The notes: a model not told the origin generated them from the letters alone. Counted from the first letter of the stretch, positions 1 to 6,447 are shown. The stretch: 9,422 nt of DNA from an uncultured Acidimicrobiales bacterium (GCA_938091985.1 CALKOE010000447.1:1-9422), one strand, 5' to 3'. Numbers and translations: made by a program.

Positions 1-45
1 ACGACGACCGTGCCAACGACGACCGTGGCAACGACGACGATCAGG
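1..45 (+). repeat. 15-bp tandem repeat in the Rho N-terminal insert
   Basis: Bases 1-15 and 16-30 are identical except for one base (C13 versus G28), and 31-45 is a decayed third copy. In frame this encodes DDRAN, DDRGN, DDDQA. It is in-frame codon-repeat growth of the disordered charged insert of Rho and probably continues upstream of the window. It is not a mobile element. Confidence 0.7.
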
Positions 46-1271
46 CCGAGAACGGTCGGTCAGCCAAGTCCAACGGTGACGGCGAGAACAAGAACCGAGA
101 CGGCGAGTCGGGCAACCGCAAGCGGCGTCGTCGTGGCCGCGACCGCGAGAACAACAAGGACTCCGACGAGCAGTGGGACGGCGAGCCGATCCCGGTTGCG
201 GGTCACCTCGAGCTCCGCAACGAGGGCTACGGCTTTCTCCGTGTCGATGGCGCCCTGCCGTCGAAGGACGATGCCTACGTCCCCGTCAAGATGGTTCGCC
301 AGTTCGGGCTGCGCAAGGGCGATCACCTGGCTGGCACATCTCGTCCCGCCAACCGCAACGAGAAGAACCCCGCCGTCATCGAGATCCAGTCGGTGAACGG
401 CGAATCGCCCGAGAGCATCAGCGAGCGCGTCGAGTTCGATGCGGTGCCGGTCGTCTACCCGAGCGATCCCATCGTCTTCGCAGGCCGCCAGAAGCCCGCC
501 GATCCCACCGCACGTGTCGTCGATCTCCTCACGCCCTTCGGCAAGGGGCAGCGCGCGCTGTTGGCCGGTCCTCCCCGCAGTGGCAAGACCACCCTGCTGC
601 AGCACTTGATTCGCTCGATCGAGACGAACCACAAGGATCTCGAGCTTCTGGTGCTGCTCCTCGATGAGCGCCCCGAAGACATCACCGAGATGACCCGATG
701 GGTCGAGAAGGGCGACGTCAGCGCCGCCAGCTTCGATCGCCCGGCCGACGAACAGGTCACGATCGCCGAGATGGTGATCGAGCGGGCCAAGCGTCTGGTC
801 GAGTCCGGCAAGGACGTCGTCGTCATCGTCGACGGTGCCACCCGCCTCGCTCGGGCGTATGCCCAGGAAGCCGCGGGCGGTCGCTCCGGTGTCGTCGTCG
901 ATGCCACCACCATTCACCCGGCCAAGCGGTTCCTCGGCGCCGGCCGCAAGCTCGATGGCGGCGGCTCGCTCACGATGATCGCAACGATCACCGTCGACAC
1001 CGATTCCGCTGTCGACGCGGCGATCTACGAAGAGCTCGCACCGGTGGCCAACCTCGAACTGCGCCTCGATCGCGCTGCCGCAGTCCGCCGGGTGTTCCCT
1101 GCGGTCGACGTCAGCGCCTCGTCGACGGTCCACGAAGAGAACCTGCGCGACGGCAAAGAACTCGACCGCGTTCGCACGCTGCGGCGCGAATTGGCAGCCA
1201 TTGCCGACGACCCATCCACCGAAGCTTCGGCCGATCTCCAGGCCCTGCTGCGAAAGATCGACTCGGAGTAG
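1..1271 (+). CDS. rho: Transcription termination factor Rho, 5'-truncated by window edge, divergent
   Basis: Rho is a hexameric RNA-dependent ATPase that ends transcription. The frame is open from base 3 and gives 422 visible residues; the true start lies upstream. Visible residues 1-60 are a low-complexity Asp/Arg/Asn/Lys-rich insert with a basic RKRRRR run, as in actinobacterial Rho. An RNA-binding OB fold follows (about 63-130, with YGFLR), then the RecA-like ATPase: Walker A GPPRSGKT at 189-196, DERPED at 221-226, Walker B ending at D277, and RVFPAVD at 363-369. Compared with my memory of E. coli Rho, several usually invariant sites differ. DS is DG at 277-278, the Q-loop is about 2 residues shorter, FKGTGNMEL reads LAPVANLEL at 345-353, and the arginine-finger position (R366 in E. 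coli) is V376. The C-terminus also ends early, without the usual TKTN-type motif. The adjacent rpmE supports the rho identity. Whether this copy is fully active is open. Confidence 0.93.
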   Translation, partial: DDRANDDRGNDDDQAENGRSAKSNGDGENKNRDGESGNRKRRRRGRDRENNKDSDEQWDGEPIPVAGHLELRNEGYGFLRVDGALPSKDDAYVPVKMVRQFGLRKGDHLAGTSRPANRNEKNPAVIEIQSVNGESPESISERVEFDAVPVVYPSDPIVFAGRQKPADPTARVVDLLTPFGKGQRALLAGPPRSGKTTLLQHLIRSIETNHKDLELLVLLLDERPEDITEMTRWVEKGDVSAASFDRPADEQVTIAEMVIERAKRLVESGKDVVVIVDGATRLARAYAQEAAGGRSGVVVDATTIHPAKRFLGAGRKLDGGGSLTMIATITVDTDSAVDAAIYEELAPVANLELRLDRAAAVRRVFPAVDVSASSTVHEENLRDGKELDRVRTLRRELAAIADDPSTEASADLQALLRKIDSE

Positions 1272-1289
1272 GTTGCCGCGACGGCAATC
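1271..1289 (+). promoter_or_regulatory. Hairpin between rho and rpmE
   Basis: Directly after the rho stop codon, GGTTGCCG and CGGCAATCC form an 8-bp stem (one G-U pair, core TTGCCG/CGGCAA) closed by a CGA triloop. No U-tract follows, so it is not a classical intrinsic terminator. It could be an RNA stability element, a partial terminator or attenuator between rho and rpmE, or part of an L31 leader. The rest of the 39-nt gap holds only a weak ribosome-binding match (GGA about 6 nt before the rpmE ATG). Confidence 0.5.
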
Positions 1290-1310
1290 CGCCTCCAGAC
1301 TGGATTCGCT

Positions 1311-1613
1311 ATGAAGTCTGACATCCACCCCGAGTACCGGTTCGTCGTGTTCCACGATGTTTCAGCCGGCACGTCCTTCCTCACCCGATCGACCATGTCG
1401 ACTTCTGAGACCACCACCTTCGAAGACGGCAACGAGTATCCGCTTGCCAAGGTGGAGATCTCCAGTGAGAGTCATCCATTCTTCACTGGCCAGATGAAGA
1501 TCGTCGACACCGCTGGTCGTGTCGAGCGCTTCGAGAAGCGCTACGGCCGCCGCAAGGCTGCCGCCGGAGAGGCTGAGGTCGAAGAGACCGAAGCCCCCGC
1601 CACCGACGACTGA
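1311..1613 (+). CDS. rpmE2: 50S ribosomal protein L31, zinc-free type (type B)
   Basis: L31 bridges the two ribosomal subunits near the central protuberance. The 100-residue product opens with [10 protein letters not shown], continues with the VVFHD segment and contains HPFFTG at 55-60 and RFEKRYGR at 73-80, all hallmarks of the type B (YkgM-like) family. There is no cysteine at all, so the CxxC zinc site of type A L31 is absent. Compared with a typical type B protein of about 80-87 residues it carries an acidic Ala/Glu-rich tail (about 82-100). It sits 39 nt after rho, the classical rho-rpmE linkage, and ends 5 nt before the next gene, so co-transcription of the three is likely. Zinc-free L31 elsewhere is often induced by zinc limitation through Zur; I see no Zur box here, and this copy looks constitutive by position. 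Confidence 0.95.
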   Translation: MKSDIHPEYRFVVFHDVSAGTSFLTRSTMSTSETTTFEDGNEYPLAKVEISSESHPFFTGQMKIVDTAGRVERFEKRYGRRKAAAGEAEVEETEAPATDD

Positions 1614-1618
1614 GCCAC

Positions 1619-2620
1619 ATGGCGCTCGACGCGAGCCGTCGGGCGCTGCTCGAACGTTCACGGGCCGAAGGCCTGCTGCGAAACAGCTTCGATCTCGACC
1701 CCTCCGCGCTCGAATTCTCGTCCGCGCCCTTCGGGACCACGGCGAAGCCGACTGACCCGTCCGACGATCGAGCGTGGATCGTCTCGATGAGTGACGACCT
1801 CGCAGTTCTTGGCGGCGTGCTCGTCTGGATCGACCGGCATCAGCCCGGTCAGGTTCAGCTGATCGTGGACCACCACGCCGGAATTCATGCGCGGCGGGTT
1901 GCCACGCTGGCACCCGAGTGCACCGTGTGGGCGAGCAACGGCGCCGACGTGGCCCGCGCCGTCGCAGAGCCGATCCCCGAGCCTCTGCCCCGGCCCGACG
2001 ATTCAGCGCACCTCGAATCGGCCCTGGCGGAGCTCGGTCTCGACGTGGTGTGCGAAGACGGCATCGTGCGCGGCGAAGTCGCCGGCCTCGAGGTGGCCCG
2101 AATTCTTCACGGCCCCGACGGTCCAGTGCTCGAAGCCGGCGTGGGCCGGTTCGATCGTGAAGCAGGGGTGTTGTTGCACGCCGGCCGCTCGCCGGTAGAT
2201 GCGGTGGCCGACGCCGCCGCCCAGGTCAGGCCGCACCGAACGCCCGGAGCCGTTTCCCACGCCGTCAATCGGTTGGCTCGCGAGCGGTGGCTGCGCCACG
2301 AAGTGATTGCTCACCCGGCGACTCACGACATCGATCTCCCAGCGCTGGTGGAGCCGATTCCGCCTCGGGCCAACCTGCTCGAGGTCGTTCCGGCCGCGCT
2401 GCTCGGTGTCGACGGTGACCGATCCGTGCTGTTGGCGTGCTCGGTGGGTGTCGATCTCGGCTTGATCCCGGCCCTTGCTGATCTCATTGCGGTGCACAAG
2501 CCCGATCTCGTGCGCATCGTCGTCCCGGGCCGCGACCGGCTTCCGCATCTGGAGCGGCTGATCGGTCGACTCCCGCTTCCGACCGAGATCCGCACGATGC
2601 CCACACCCTGGGTCGACTGA
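1619..2620 (+). CDS. Conserved-looking hypothetical protein, 333 residues, function unknown
   Basis: I do not recognise a named family. The reading frame has clean high-GC codon usage and begins 5 nt after rpmE, so it belongs to the rho-rpmE transcription unit. The start ATG has no clear Shine-Dalgarno site and may be reached by translational coupling. The product is soluble, with no signal peptide or membrane segment. An N-terminal alpha/beta part (about 50-115) holds IVDHHAGIHARRV. A middle part (about 140-230) holds the distinctive GLEVARI, GVGRFDREA and NRLARERWLR segments. A C-terminal alpha/beta part (about 252-325) holds two hydrophobic strands, SVLLACSVGVDL and LVRIVVPGRDRLP. The acidic cluster E146-D147, E153 and E158 could suggest an enzyme site, but that is speculation. 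In many actinobacteria prfA follows rpmE; this protein does not look like a release factor, as no GGQ motif is present. A role linked to translation or termination is inferred only from position. Confidence 0.85.
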   Translation: MALDASRRALLERSRAEGLLRNSFDLDPSALEFSSAPFGTTAKPTDPSDDRAWIVSMSDDLAVLGGVLVWIDRHQPGQVQLIVDHHAGIHARRVATLAPECTVWASNGADVARAVAEPIPEPLPRPDDSAHLESALAELGLDVVCEDGIVRGEVAGLEVARILHGPDGPVLEAGVGRFDREAGVLLHAGRSPVDAVADAAAQVRPHRTPGAVSHAVNRLARERWLRHEVIAHPATHDIDLPALVEPIPPRANLLEVVPAALLGVDGDRSVLLACSVGVDLGLIPALADLIAVHKPDLVRIVVPGRDRLPHLERLIGRLPLPTEIRTMPTPWVD

Positions 2621-2638
2621 GCCAGCACGGGGGTCGAT

Positions 2639-2644
2639 TACGCT
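2639..2644 (+). promoter_or_regulatory. Possible -10 element for a leaderless transcript at 2653
   Basis: TACGCT lies 8 nt before the ATG at 2653, a spacing that would place the transcription start on or next to the ATG. Leaderless mRNAs with a TAnnnT box just upstream are common in Actinobacteria. No Shine-Dalgarno site precedes this ATG, which is consistent. The only evidence is motif and spacing; no convincing -35 was seen. Confidence 0.4.
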
Positions 2645-2652
2645 CGGCCCGT

Positions 2653-3039
2653 ATGACGAGTTCCCCCGCGTCCTGTCCTGCGTGTCAGTCATCGCAGGCC
2701 GAGACCCTCATGACCATCCCCGCAATGCCGGTGCACGTCGGTCTTTTGTGGACCACGAAGGAAGCCGCTCGAGCGTGCGACAAGGCCGAGATGGCGCTGT
2801 CGCTGTGCTTTCATTGCGGCTACGTGTGGAATGCCGCGTTCGACATCGAGCAGGATTCGGTCCACATCAACACCGGCGCAGTGTCTCGACCTCTTCGTCC
2901 AGGTGGCCCGTCGTCTCCCCGAGGCGTCAGTCGTCGTGCTCGGTCCGAAGCAGATGGACATCAGTGCGCTCGATGCTGCGCCGAACATCCACTATCTCGG
3001 GCCGATCCCGTATCCCGAGCTGCCGAGCTACGCCGCTGA
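2653..3039 (+). pseudogene. Methyltransferase N-terminal zinc-binding domain, remnant with out-of-frame tail
   Basis: The first 65-70 codons look like the N-terminal zinc-binding module found ahead of class I SAM-dependent methyltransferases, often sugar or natural-product C-methyltransferases. A CPAC pair sits at residues 8-11 and a CFHC pair at 52-55, with PVHVGLLW and GYVWNAAFD between and after them. In the complete family a Rossmann methyltransferase domain of some 300 residues follows. Here the similarity stops near base 2855-2880, and the frame then runs through Pro/Arg/Ser-rich sequence to a stop at 3039, which is a wrong-frame reading of the glycosyltransferase remnant. The catalytic domain is absent. 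The encoded 128-residue product could at best be a small zinc-ribbon protein; decay after a deletion is more likely. A misassembly is the main alternative. Confidence 0.7.
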
Positions 3040-3340
3040 ATTCGACGTCGGGCTGATGCCGTGGTTGCAGACCGAGTGGATCGAGCGGTGCAATCCGATC
3101 AAGCTCAAGGAGTATCTGGCGTTGGGATTCCCGATCGTCAGCACGCCGTTTCCGGAACTCGAGCCGTACCACGAGTTCGTGACCGCGGCGTCGCCGTCGA
3201 CGTTTGCCGACGCGGTCGCAGATGCCGTCGAGGCCGGCGCTCTGCCGGCAGCTGACGTGGCGCGGCGTCGAGAACTGATGGGGGAGAGCACCTGGGATGC
3301 CATCGGCGCACAGGTGAAGGCAGCGTTAAAGTTGCCGTAA
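2882..3340 (+). pseudogene. GT4-like glycosyltransferase, C-terminal half only
   Basis: From about base 2882 the second plus-strand frame encodes roughly 152 residues with the look of the nucleotide-sugar-binding C-terminal domain of GT4-type glycosyltransferases (TuaH-like). Segments are LDLFVQVARRLPEASVVVLGP, then NIHYLGPIPYPELPSY, FDVGLMPW and NPIKLKEYLALGFPIVST, with the Glu of KEYLA in the usual place for contacting the donor. The N-terminal acceptor domain, about 180-200 residues, is missing. Upstream in the same frame there is only antiframe reading of the methyltransferase remnant; an ATG at 2831 is available but lacks a ribosome-binding site. Intact enzymes of this kind build cell-surface polysaccharides. 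As it stands the piece should not form an active transferase. Its last bases overlap the proposed -35 of the atp promoter. Confidence 0.72.
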
Positions 3341-3416
3341 GTACCGGACTCGGGTAGCTTGTGCACGGTTTCACGAGCGGGCAACGGCGCCCGACGGACC
3401 AACCGAGGACCCTCCG
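3332..3416 (+). promoter_or_regulatory. Probable atp operon promoter and leader
   Basis: TTGCCG (3332-3337) and TAGCTT (3355-3360) are separated by 17 bp, the ideal spacing for a housekeeping sigma factor, and lie immediately before the first atp gene. The -35 overlaps the stop codon of the glycosyltransferase remnant. Transcription would start near 3367, giving a leader of about 50 nt. The leader contains a 5-bp GC stem, CGGGC (3378-3382) with GCCCG (3389-3393). A good Shine-Dalgarno site, GAGGA at 3405-3409, lies 7 nt before the ATG at 3417. The promoter is inferred from sequence only; read-through from upstream cannot be excluded. Confidence 0.5.
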
Positions 3417-3710
3417 ATGGAACGGAACGCGCAACGCGATCTCCATGATGCCTTGTGGCAGTCCAGCGGTGGATACGACCTCGTACTCGGCCCGGTCATC
3501 ATGTCGCTCGGTGGGCTCTGGCTCGATCGCCGTTTCGACACTGCTCCGATCTTCATGATCACGCTTCTGTTGCTCGGCGCCGTCGGCGCGGGAGCGAAGG
3601 TGTACTACGACTGGAAGTTCCGCATGGGCCGCGCCACTGAAGAGCGCGACCGTCTCCTCGCAGATGCTGCGGCGCTCCGTGCGCAAGCGGCGGCGGAGGC
3701 AGCGGGATGA
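3417..3710 (+). CDS. atpZ: AtpZ/AtpI-family small membrane protein of the ATP synthase operon
   Basis: The 97-residue product has two predicted membrane helices (about 20-36 and 44-64) joined by the short loop GLWLDRRFDTAP, the signature turn of the AtpZ family (F0F1-ATPase gene 1). A charged C-terminal tail rich in Arg, Glu and Ala (about 66-97) probably forms a cytoplasmic helix. AtpZ proteins are encoded ahead of atpI/atpB and are thought to act with AtpI in ion supply or assembly of the Fo sector; their exact role is not settled. The start is supported by GAGGA 7 nt upstream. Its stop overlaps the atpI start in ATGA, which implies translational coupling. Family assignment rests on the two-helix topology, the LDRRF turn and gene position. 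Confidence 0.82.
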   Translation: MERNAQRDLHDALWQSSGGYDLVLGPVIMSLGGLWLDRRFDTAPIFMITLLLLGAVGAGAKVYYDWKFRMGRATEERDRLLADAAALRAQAAAEAAG

Positions 3711-4234
3711 ACTTCCCCACCAACGCGCAGCCCAACGCGCTCGCCCAGCGCATGGAAGGTCCGTCTCCTGCCGTCGCAGTAGCGCGCGACCTCGCCCGCC
3801 GTGGCGTGATGATCGCGCCGGCCTCGATCATTCTCGGCGCTGTCTTCTGGGGCACCAACGGAGCGCTTTCGGTTGCTCTCGGCCTCGGCATCGTCGTGGT
3901 CAACTTCCTCCTCGCAGCCGCGATGCTCGGCTACGCCGCCCGTATCTCGCTCGCCTTGATGGCGGCAGCGGCGCTCTTCGGATTCCTCATCCGACTCGGC
4001 CTCATCACGATCGCCGTGCTACTCGTACGCAACGAGCCGTGGGTCGAACTTGTCCCCCTCGGAATATCTCTGATCATTTCTCACCTCGGATTGCTCTTTT
4101 GGGAGATGCGTTTCGTGTCGGCGTCGCTAGCCTTCCCCGGGCTTAAGCCGCCGCAGAACGAACGACGCGTCATCCAGGAGCCTGAGATGAGCACGCAAGA
4201 CATGGGCACCGTCCAGCAACAGGAGCAATTGTGA
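3707..4234 (+). CDS. atpI: ATP synthase assembly protein AtpI
   Basis: The 175-residue protein has four hydrophobic helices (about 33-50, 53-74, 79-107 and 113-136), an arrangement typical of AtpI (ATP-synt_I family), which helps assemble the c-ring into the Fo sector. The N-terminal ~30 residues are hydrophilic and the C-terminal ~40 are a polar Gln/Glu-rich tail (ending QQQEQL), longer than in many AtpI proteins. The ATG overlaps the atpZ stop by 4 nt, and the stop in turn overlaps the GTG start of atpB (GTGA). The whole run is therefore translationally coupled. AtpI sequences are poorly conserved, so the name rests mainly on topology, size and position directly before atpB. Confidence 0.87.
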   Translation: MNFPTNAQPNALAQRMEGPSPAVAVARDLARRGVMIAPASIILGAVFWGTNGALSVALGLGIVVVNFLLAAAMLGYAARISLALMAAAALFGFLIRLGLITIAVLLVRNEPWVELVPLGISLIISHLGLLFWEMRFVSASLAFPGLKPPQNERRVIQEPEMSTQDMGTVQQQEQL

Positions 4235-5001
4235 TTTTCGGAGCCGTGGAGTTTCCGCCGATCGAAAACGTGATCGAGTGGCCGGCGTTCTTTTTCAAGA
4301 ACTCCGACTACTTCGCTTTCAACAAGATCGCCTTGATCTACTTCCTCGGCATGGCCATCCCGGCCGTCGTCTTCCTACTTGCGAACCGTGGCGACGCTCT
4401 CGTGCCTCGTGGCTTCCGCACGGCTGCTGAGGGCATCGTCGAGTTCGTCGACGGCCAGATCGTCCAAGCGGCCATCGGCCCCGACGGCCGCAAGTACATG
4501 CCGCTGCTCACCTCGCTGTTCCTCTTCATCTTCATCGGCAACATCACCGAGGTCATTCCGTTCTTCCAGATGCCGGGCAACGCCCGCATGGCTGGACCGC
4601 TCGTCCTCGCCCTGATCGTCTACGTCACCTGGATCTCCGTCGGCATCAAGCACAACGGTCTCGGCTACATCAAGGAAGTCCTCGTCCCGCCGGGCGTGCC
4701 GAAGCCGCTCTATGTGCTCGTCACCCCCATCGAGTTCCTGTCGAACTTCCTCATCCGCCCCTTCAGCCATGCAGTGCGACTCTTCGCCAACATGCTTGCG
4801 GGTCACATCCTGCTCGTCACCTTCTCGGTGCTGTGCATCTCGGTGTTCTCCGCCTCGCTGTTGTTCATCGTCGAACCCTTCACCTTCGCCGGCCTGCTCG
4901 CCTTCACCGCCTTCGAGGTCGGTGTGTCGCTGATCCAGGCCTTCGTCTTCACCATTCTCACTGCCGTCTACATCGGCATGGCGCTGCACCCGGCGCACTG
5001 A
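4231..5001 (+). CDS. atpB: ATP synthase Fo subunit a
   Basis: Subunit a forms the two proton half-channels against the c-ring in the membrane. The 256-residue protein shows the family core: NFLIRPFSHAVRLFANMLAGH, in which R183 is the essential arginine facing the c-ring glutamate, and LIQAFVFTILTAVYI near the C-terminus with Q236 at the conserved Gln position. H192 occupies the place of E. coli Glu219, a common replacement. Earlier helices include TSLFLFIFIGNITEVIPF (about 94-111). Translation starts at GTG 4231, overlapping the atpI stop by 4 nt; no better start is nearby. The N-terminus is preceded by a short amphipathic stretch (EFPPIENVIEWP) as seen in other actinobacterial a-subunits. 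All key residues are present, so it should be functional. Confidence 0.96.
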   Translation: MIFGAVEFPPIENVIEWPAFFFKNSDYFAFNKIALIYFLGMAIPAVVFLLANRGDALVPRGFRTAAEGIVEFVDGQIVQAAIGPDGRKYMPLLTSLFLFIFIGNITEVIPFFQMPGNARMAGPLVLALIVYVTWISVGIKHNGLGYIKEVLVPPGVPKPLYVLVTPIEFLSNFLIRPFSHAVRLFANMLAGHILLVTFSVLCISVFSASLLFIVEPFTFAGLLAFTAFEVGVSLIQAFVFTILTAVYIGMALHPAH

Positions 5002-5017
5002 GTCCCTCCAGACTCAG
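4998..5017 (+). promoter_or_regulatory. Hairpin spanning the atpB stop codon
   Basis: CTGAGT (4998-5003) and ACTCAG (5012-5017) form a perfect 6-bp stem with the 8-nt loop CCCTCCAG. The 5' arm contains the atpB stop codon. The loop includes CTCC, complementary to part of the atpE Shine-Dalgarno site (AGGAG, 5050-5054). No U-tract follows, so it is not a terminator. An RNA-stability or translation-control role at the atpB/atpE boundary is possible but is inference. Confidence 0.4.
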
Positions 5018-5352
<335 letters not shown>

Positions 5353-5362
5353 GGTCCACGCC

Positions 5363-5890
5363 GTGAATTTGATGCTGGTCCTCGCCGCGGAAGACGCAGG
5401 CGACCCGCCGAACCCGGTGATCCCTGAGATCAACGAGATCGTCTGGGCCGCCATCTTCTTCATCGCGCTTTGGACTCTGATGAAGTACGTCCTCCTTCCC
5501 CCGATCACTCGGGCAATGGAGAACCGTGCGAACACCATCCAGGGTGATCGCGACGCCGCCGACGCGGCGACCGCATCGCTGGGCTCGACCCGACGCGACT
5601 ACGAGGGCTCCCTCGCCGACGCTCGCAACGAGGCCAACGAGATCATCGCTGCTGCCCGCGCCTCTGCCGACGAGCGCCGCTCGGCGTTACAGGCTGAGGC
5701 CGACGCCGAGATCGCCGAACTGCGCCGAAGTGCACAGTCGGAGATCGATCAGGCTCGCGCCGATGCACTGTCCGGGATGAGCGGCGATGTCGCCACCCTC
5801 GCGGTCAGCGCTGCCGGTGCTGTGCTCGGTCGCAGTCTCGACGCTGGTGCCCAGCAGTCCGTCATCGACCAGGCCCTCGCGGCCGAGTGA
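5363..5890 (+). CDS. atpF: ATP synthase Fo subunit b (first copy)
   Basis: Subunit b anchors the peripheral stalk that holds F1 against the membrane. The 175-residue protein has a short LVLAAE leader, the b-type entry motif IPEINEIVW, one membrane helix (about 25-44), KYVLLPPITRAMENRANTI, and then a long Ala/Glu/Arg-rich helix without prolines to about residue 138, followed by a short C-terminal delta-contact region. I chose GTG 5363 because GAGG (5351-5354) lies 8 nt upstream; ATG 5372 is an alternative that removes three residues. The motif at the membrane exit (PPI..AMENR) matches canonical b better than the second copy does, so this may be b proper and the next gene the variant, or the reverse. 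It precedes the second copy with essentially no gap. Confidence 0.93.
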   Translation: MNLMLVLAAEDAGDPPNPVIPEINEIVWAAIFFIALWTLMKYVLLPPITRAMENRANTIQGDRDAADAATASLGSTRRDYEGSLADARNEANEIIAAARASADERRSALQAEADAEIAELRRSAQSEIDQARADALSGMSGDVATLAVSAAGAVLGRSLDAGAQQSVIDQALAAE

Positions 5891-5901
5891 TCGGAGCCGA
5901 C

Positions 5902-6426
5902 ATGATCGGAATTCTCGCTGCCGAAGGACCCAATGGGAACTTCATTCCGAGCGATATCAACGAGCTCTACTGGGGATCGGTTGCCTTTGGCATCATCTTC
6001 CTCATGTTCCTCTGGAAGGGCGTCCCCGCCATTTCCAAGGCGATGAAGGGCCGCACGGTCCGGATCGAAGAAGAGCTTGCTGCCGCTGCTGCGCAGAAGG
6101 CATCCGCCGAGAACGAACTGGCCACGCTCTCCGGCCAGCTCGGCGACGCCGATGCAGAAGCCGCGAAGATCATCGCCGACGCCCGCGAACAGGCAACCAA
6201 GCTCGAAGCGGATCTCCTGGCCCGCTCCGAAGCCGATGTGGCCGACTCCAAGGAGCGTTCGCGTATCGAGATCCAAGCCCAGCGTGATCAGGCACTCGCC
6301 GACCTTCGGGCCGCCGTTGCCGAGCAGGCTCGTGTTGCCGCCGATGCCGTGGTTCGCCAGAACCTCGACGACGAGTCCACACAGTCCGCCCTGATCGACG
6401 ACTACATCAGCCAGCTTGCCGGCTGA
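5902..6426 (+). CDS. atpF: ATP synthase Fo subunit b (second copy, b' type)
   Basis: A second b-like subunit of 174 residues, paralogous to the gene just upstream. It shares the LAAE leader, the IPSDINELYW entry motif, one membrane helix (about 23-38), a basic membrane exit (WKGVPAISKAMKGR) and a long alanine-rich coiled helix (about 52-150). The LPPI element of canonical b is replaced by GVPAI, so the two probably pair as a b/b' heterodimer, as known in phototrophic bacteria. I chose ATG 5902 because GGAG (5893-5896) lies 5 nt upstream and the resulting N-terminus lines up with the first copy. GTG 5887, overlapping the previous stop as GTGA, would add five residues. It is not fused to delta, unlike the mycobacterial b-delta protein. 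Confidence 0.92.
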   Translation: MIGILAAEGPNGNFIPSDINELYWGSVAFGIIFLMFLWKGVPAISKAMKGRTVRIEEELAAAAAQKASAENELATLSGQLGDADAEAAKIIADAREQATKLEADLLARSEADVADSKERSRIEIQAQRDQALADLRAAVAEQARVAADAVVRQNLDDESTQSALIDDYISQLAG

Positions 6427-6447
6427 TTACACACCGCTGACTACACA
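6422..6447 (+). repeat. Imperfect 14-nt direct repeat between the second b gene and atpH
   Basis: GCTGATTACACA (6422-6433) and GCTGACTACACA (6436-6447) differ by one base and have a period of 14. A degenerate third CTGACTT copy starts at 6452. The first unit includes the stop codon of the upstream gene. The 59-nt gap then contains ACATGT (6461-6466) and the atpH ribosome-binding site. The function, if any, is unknown; stop-codon duplication or slippage is a simple explanation. Confidence 0.5.

Noticed and set aside
10..396. Thr/Arg-rich plus-strand frame overlapping the rho 5' part
   Set aside because: It is an off-frame reading of the repetitive Rho insert (poly-Thr from ACG repeats) with no family features.
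60..1355. 431-codon open frame on the minus strand opposite rho and the start of rpmE
   Set aside because: Low-complexity Asp/Arg/Gly-rich translation typical of the opposite frame of a GC-rich gene; the plus-strand Rho match is unambiguous.
2653..3340. A simple single frameshift in one gene, or a programmed frameshift fusion
   Set aside because: The two frames belong to different protein families, each lacking its other half, so restoring the frame would not rebuild a known protein; deletion fits better.
3378..3393. CGGGC/GCCCG stem in the atp leader as a transcription terminator
   Set aside because: Only five base pairs with no U-tract and directly followed by the atp ribosome-binding site; it is kept only as a note in the leader description.
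4375..4998. Acidic 207-residue minus-strand frame opposite atpB
   Set aside because: The composition is the direct antisense image of atpB codons, and atpB is fully supported on the plus strand.
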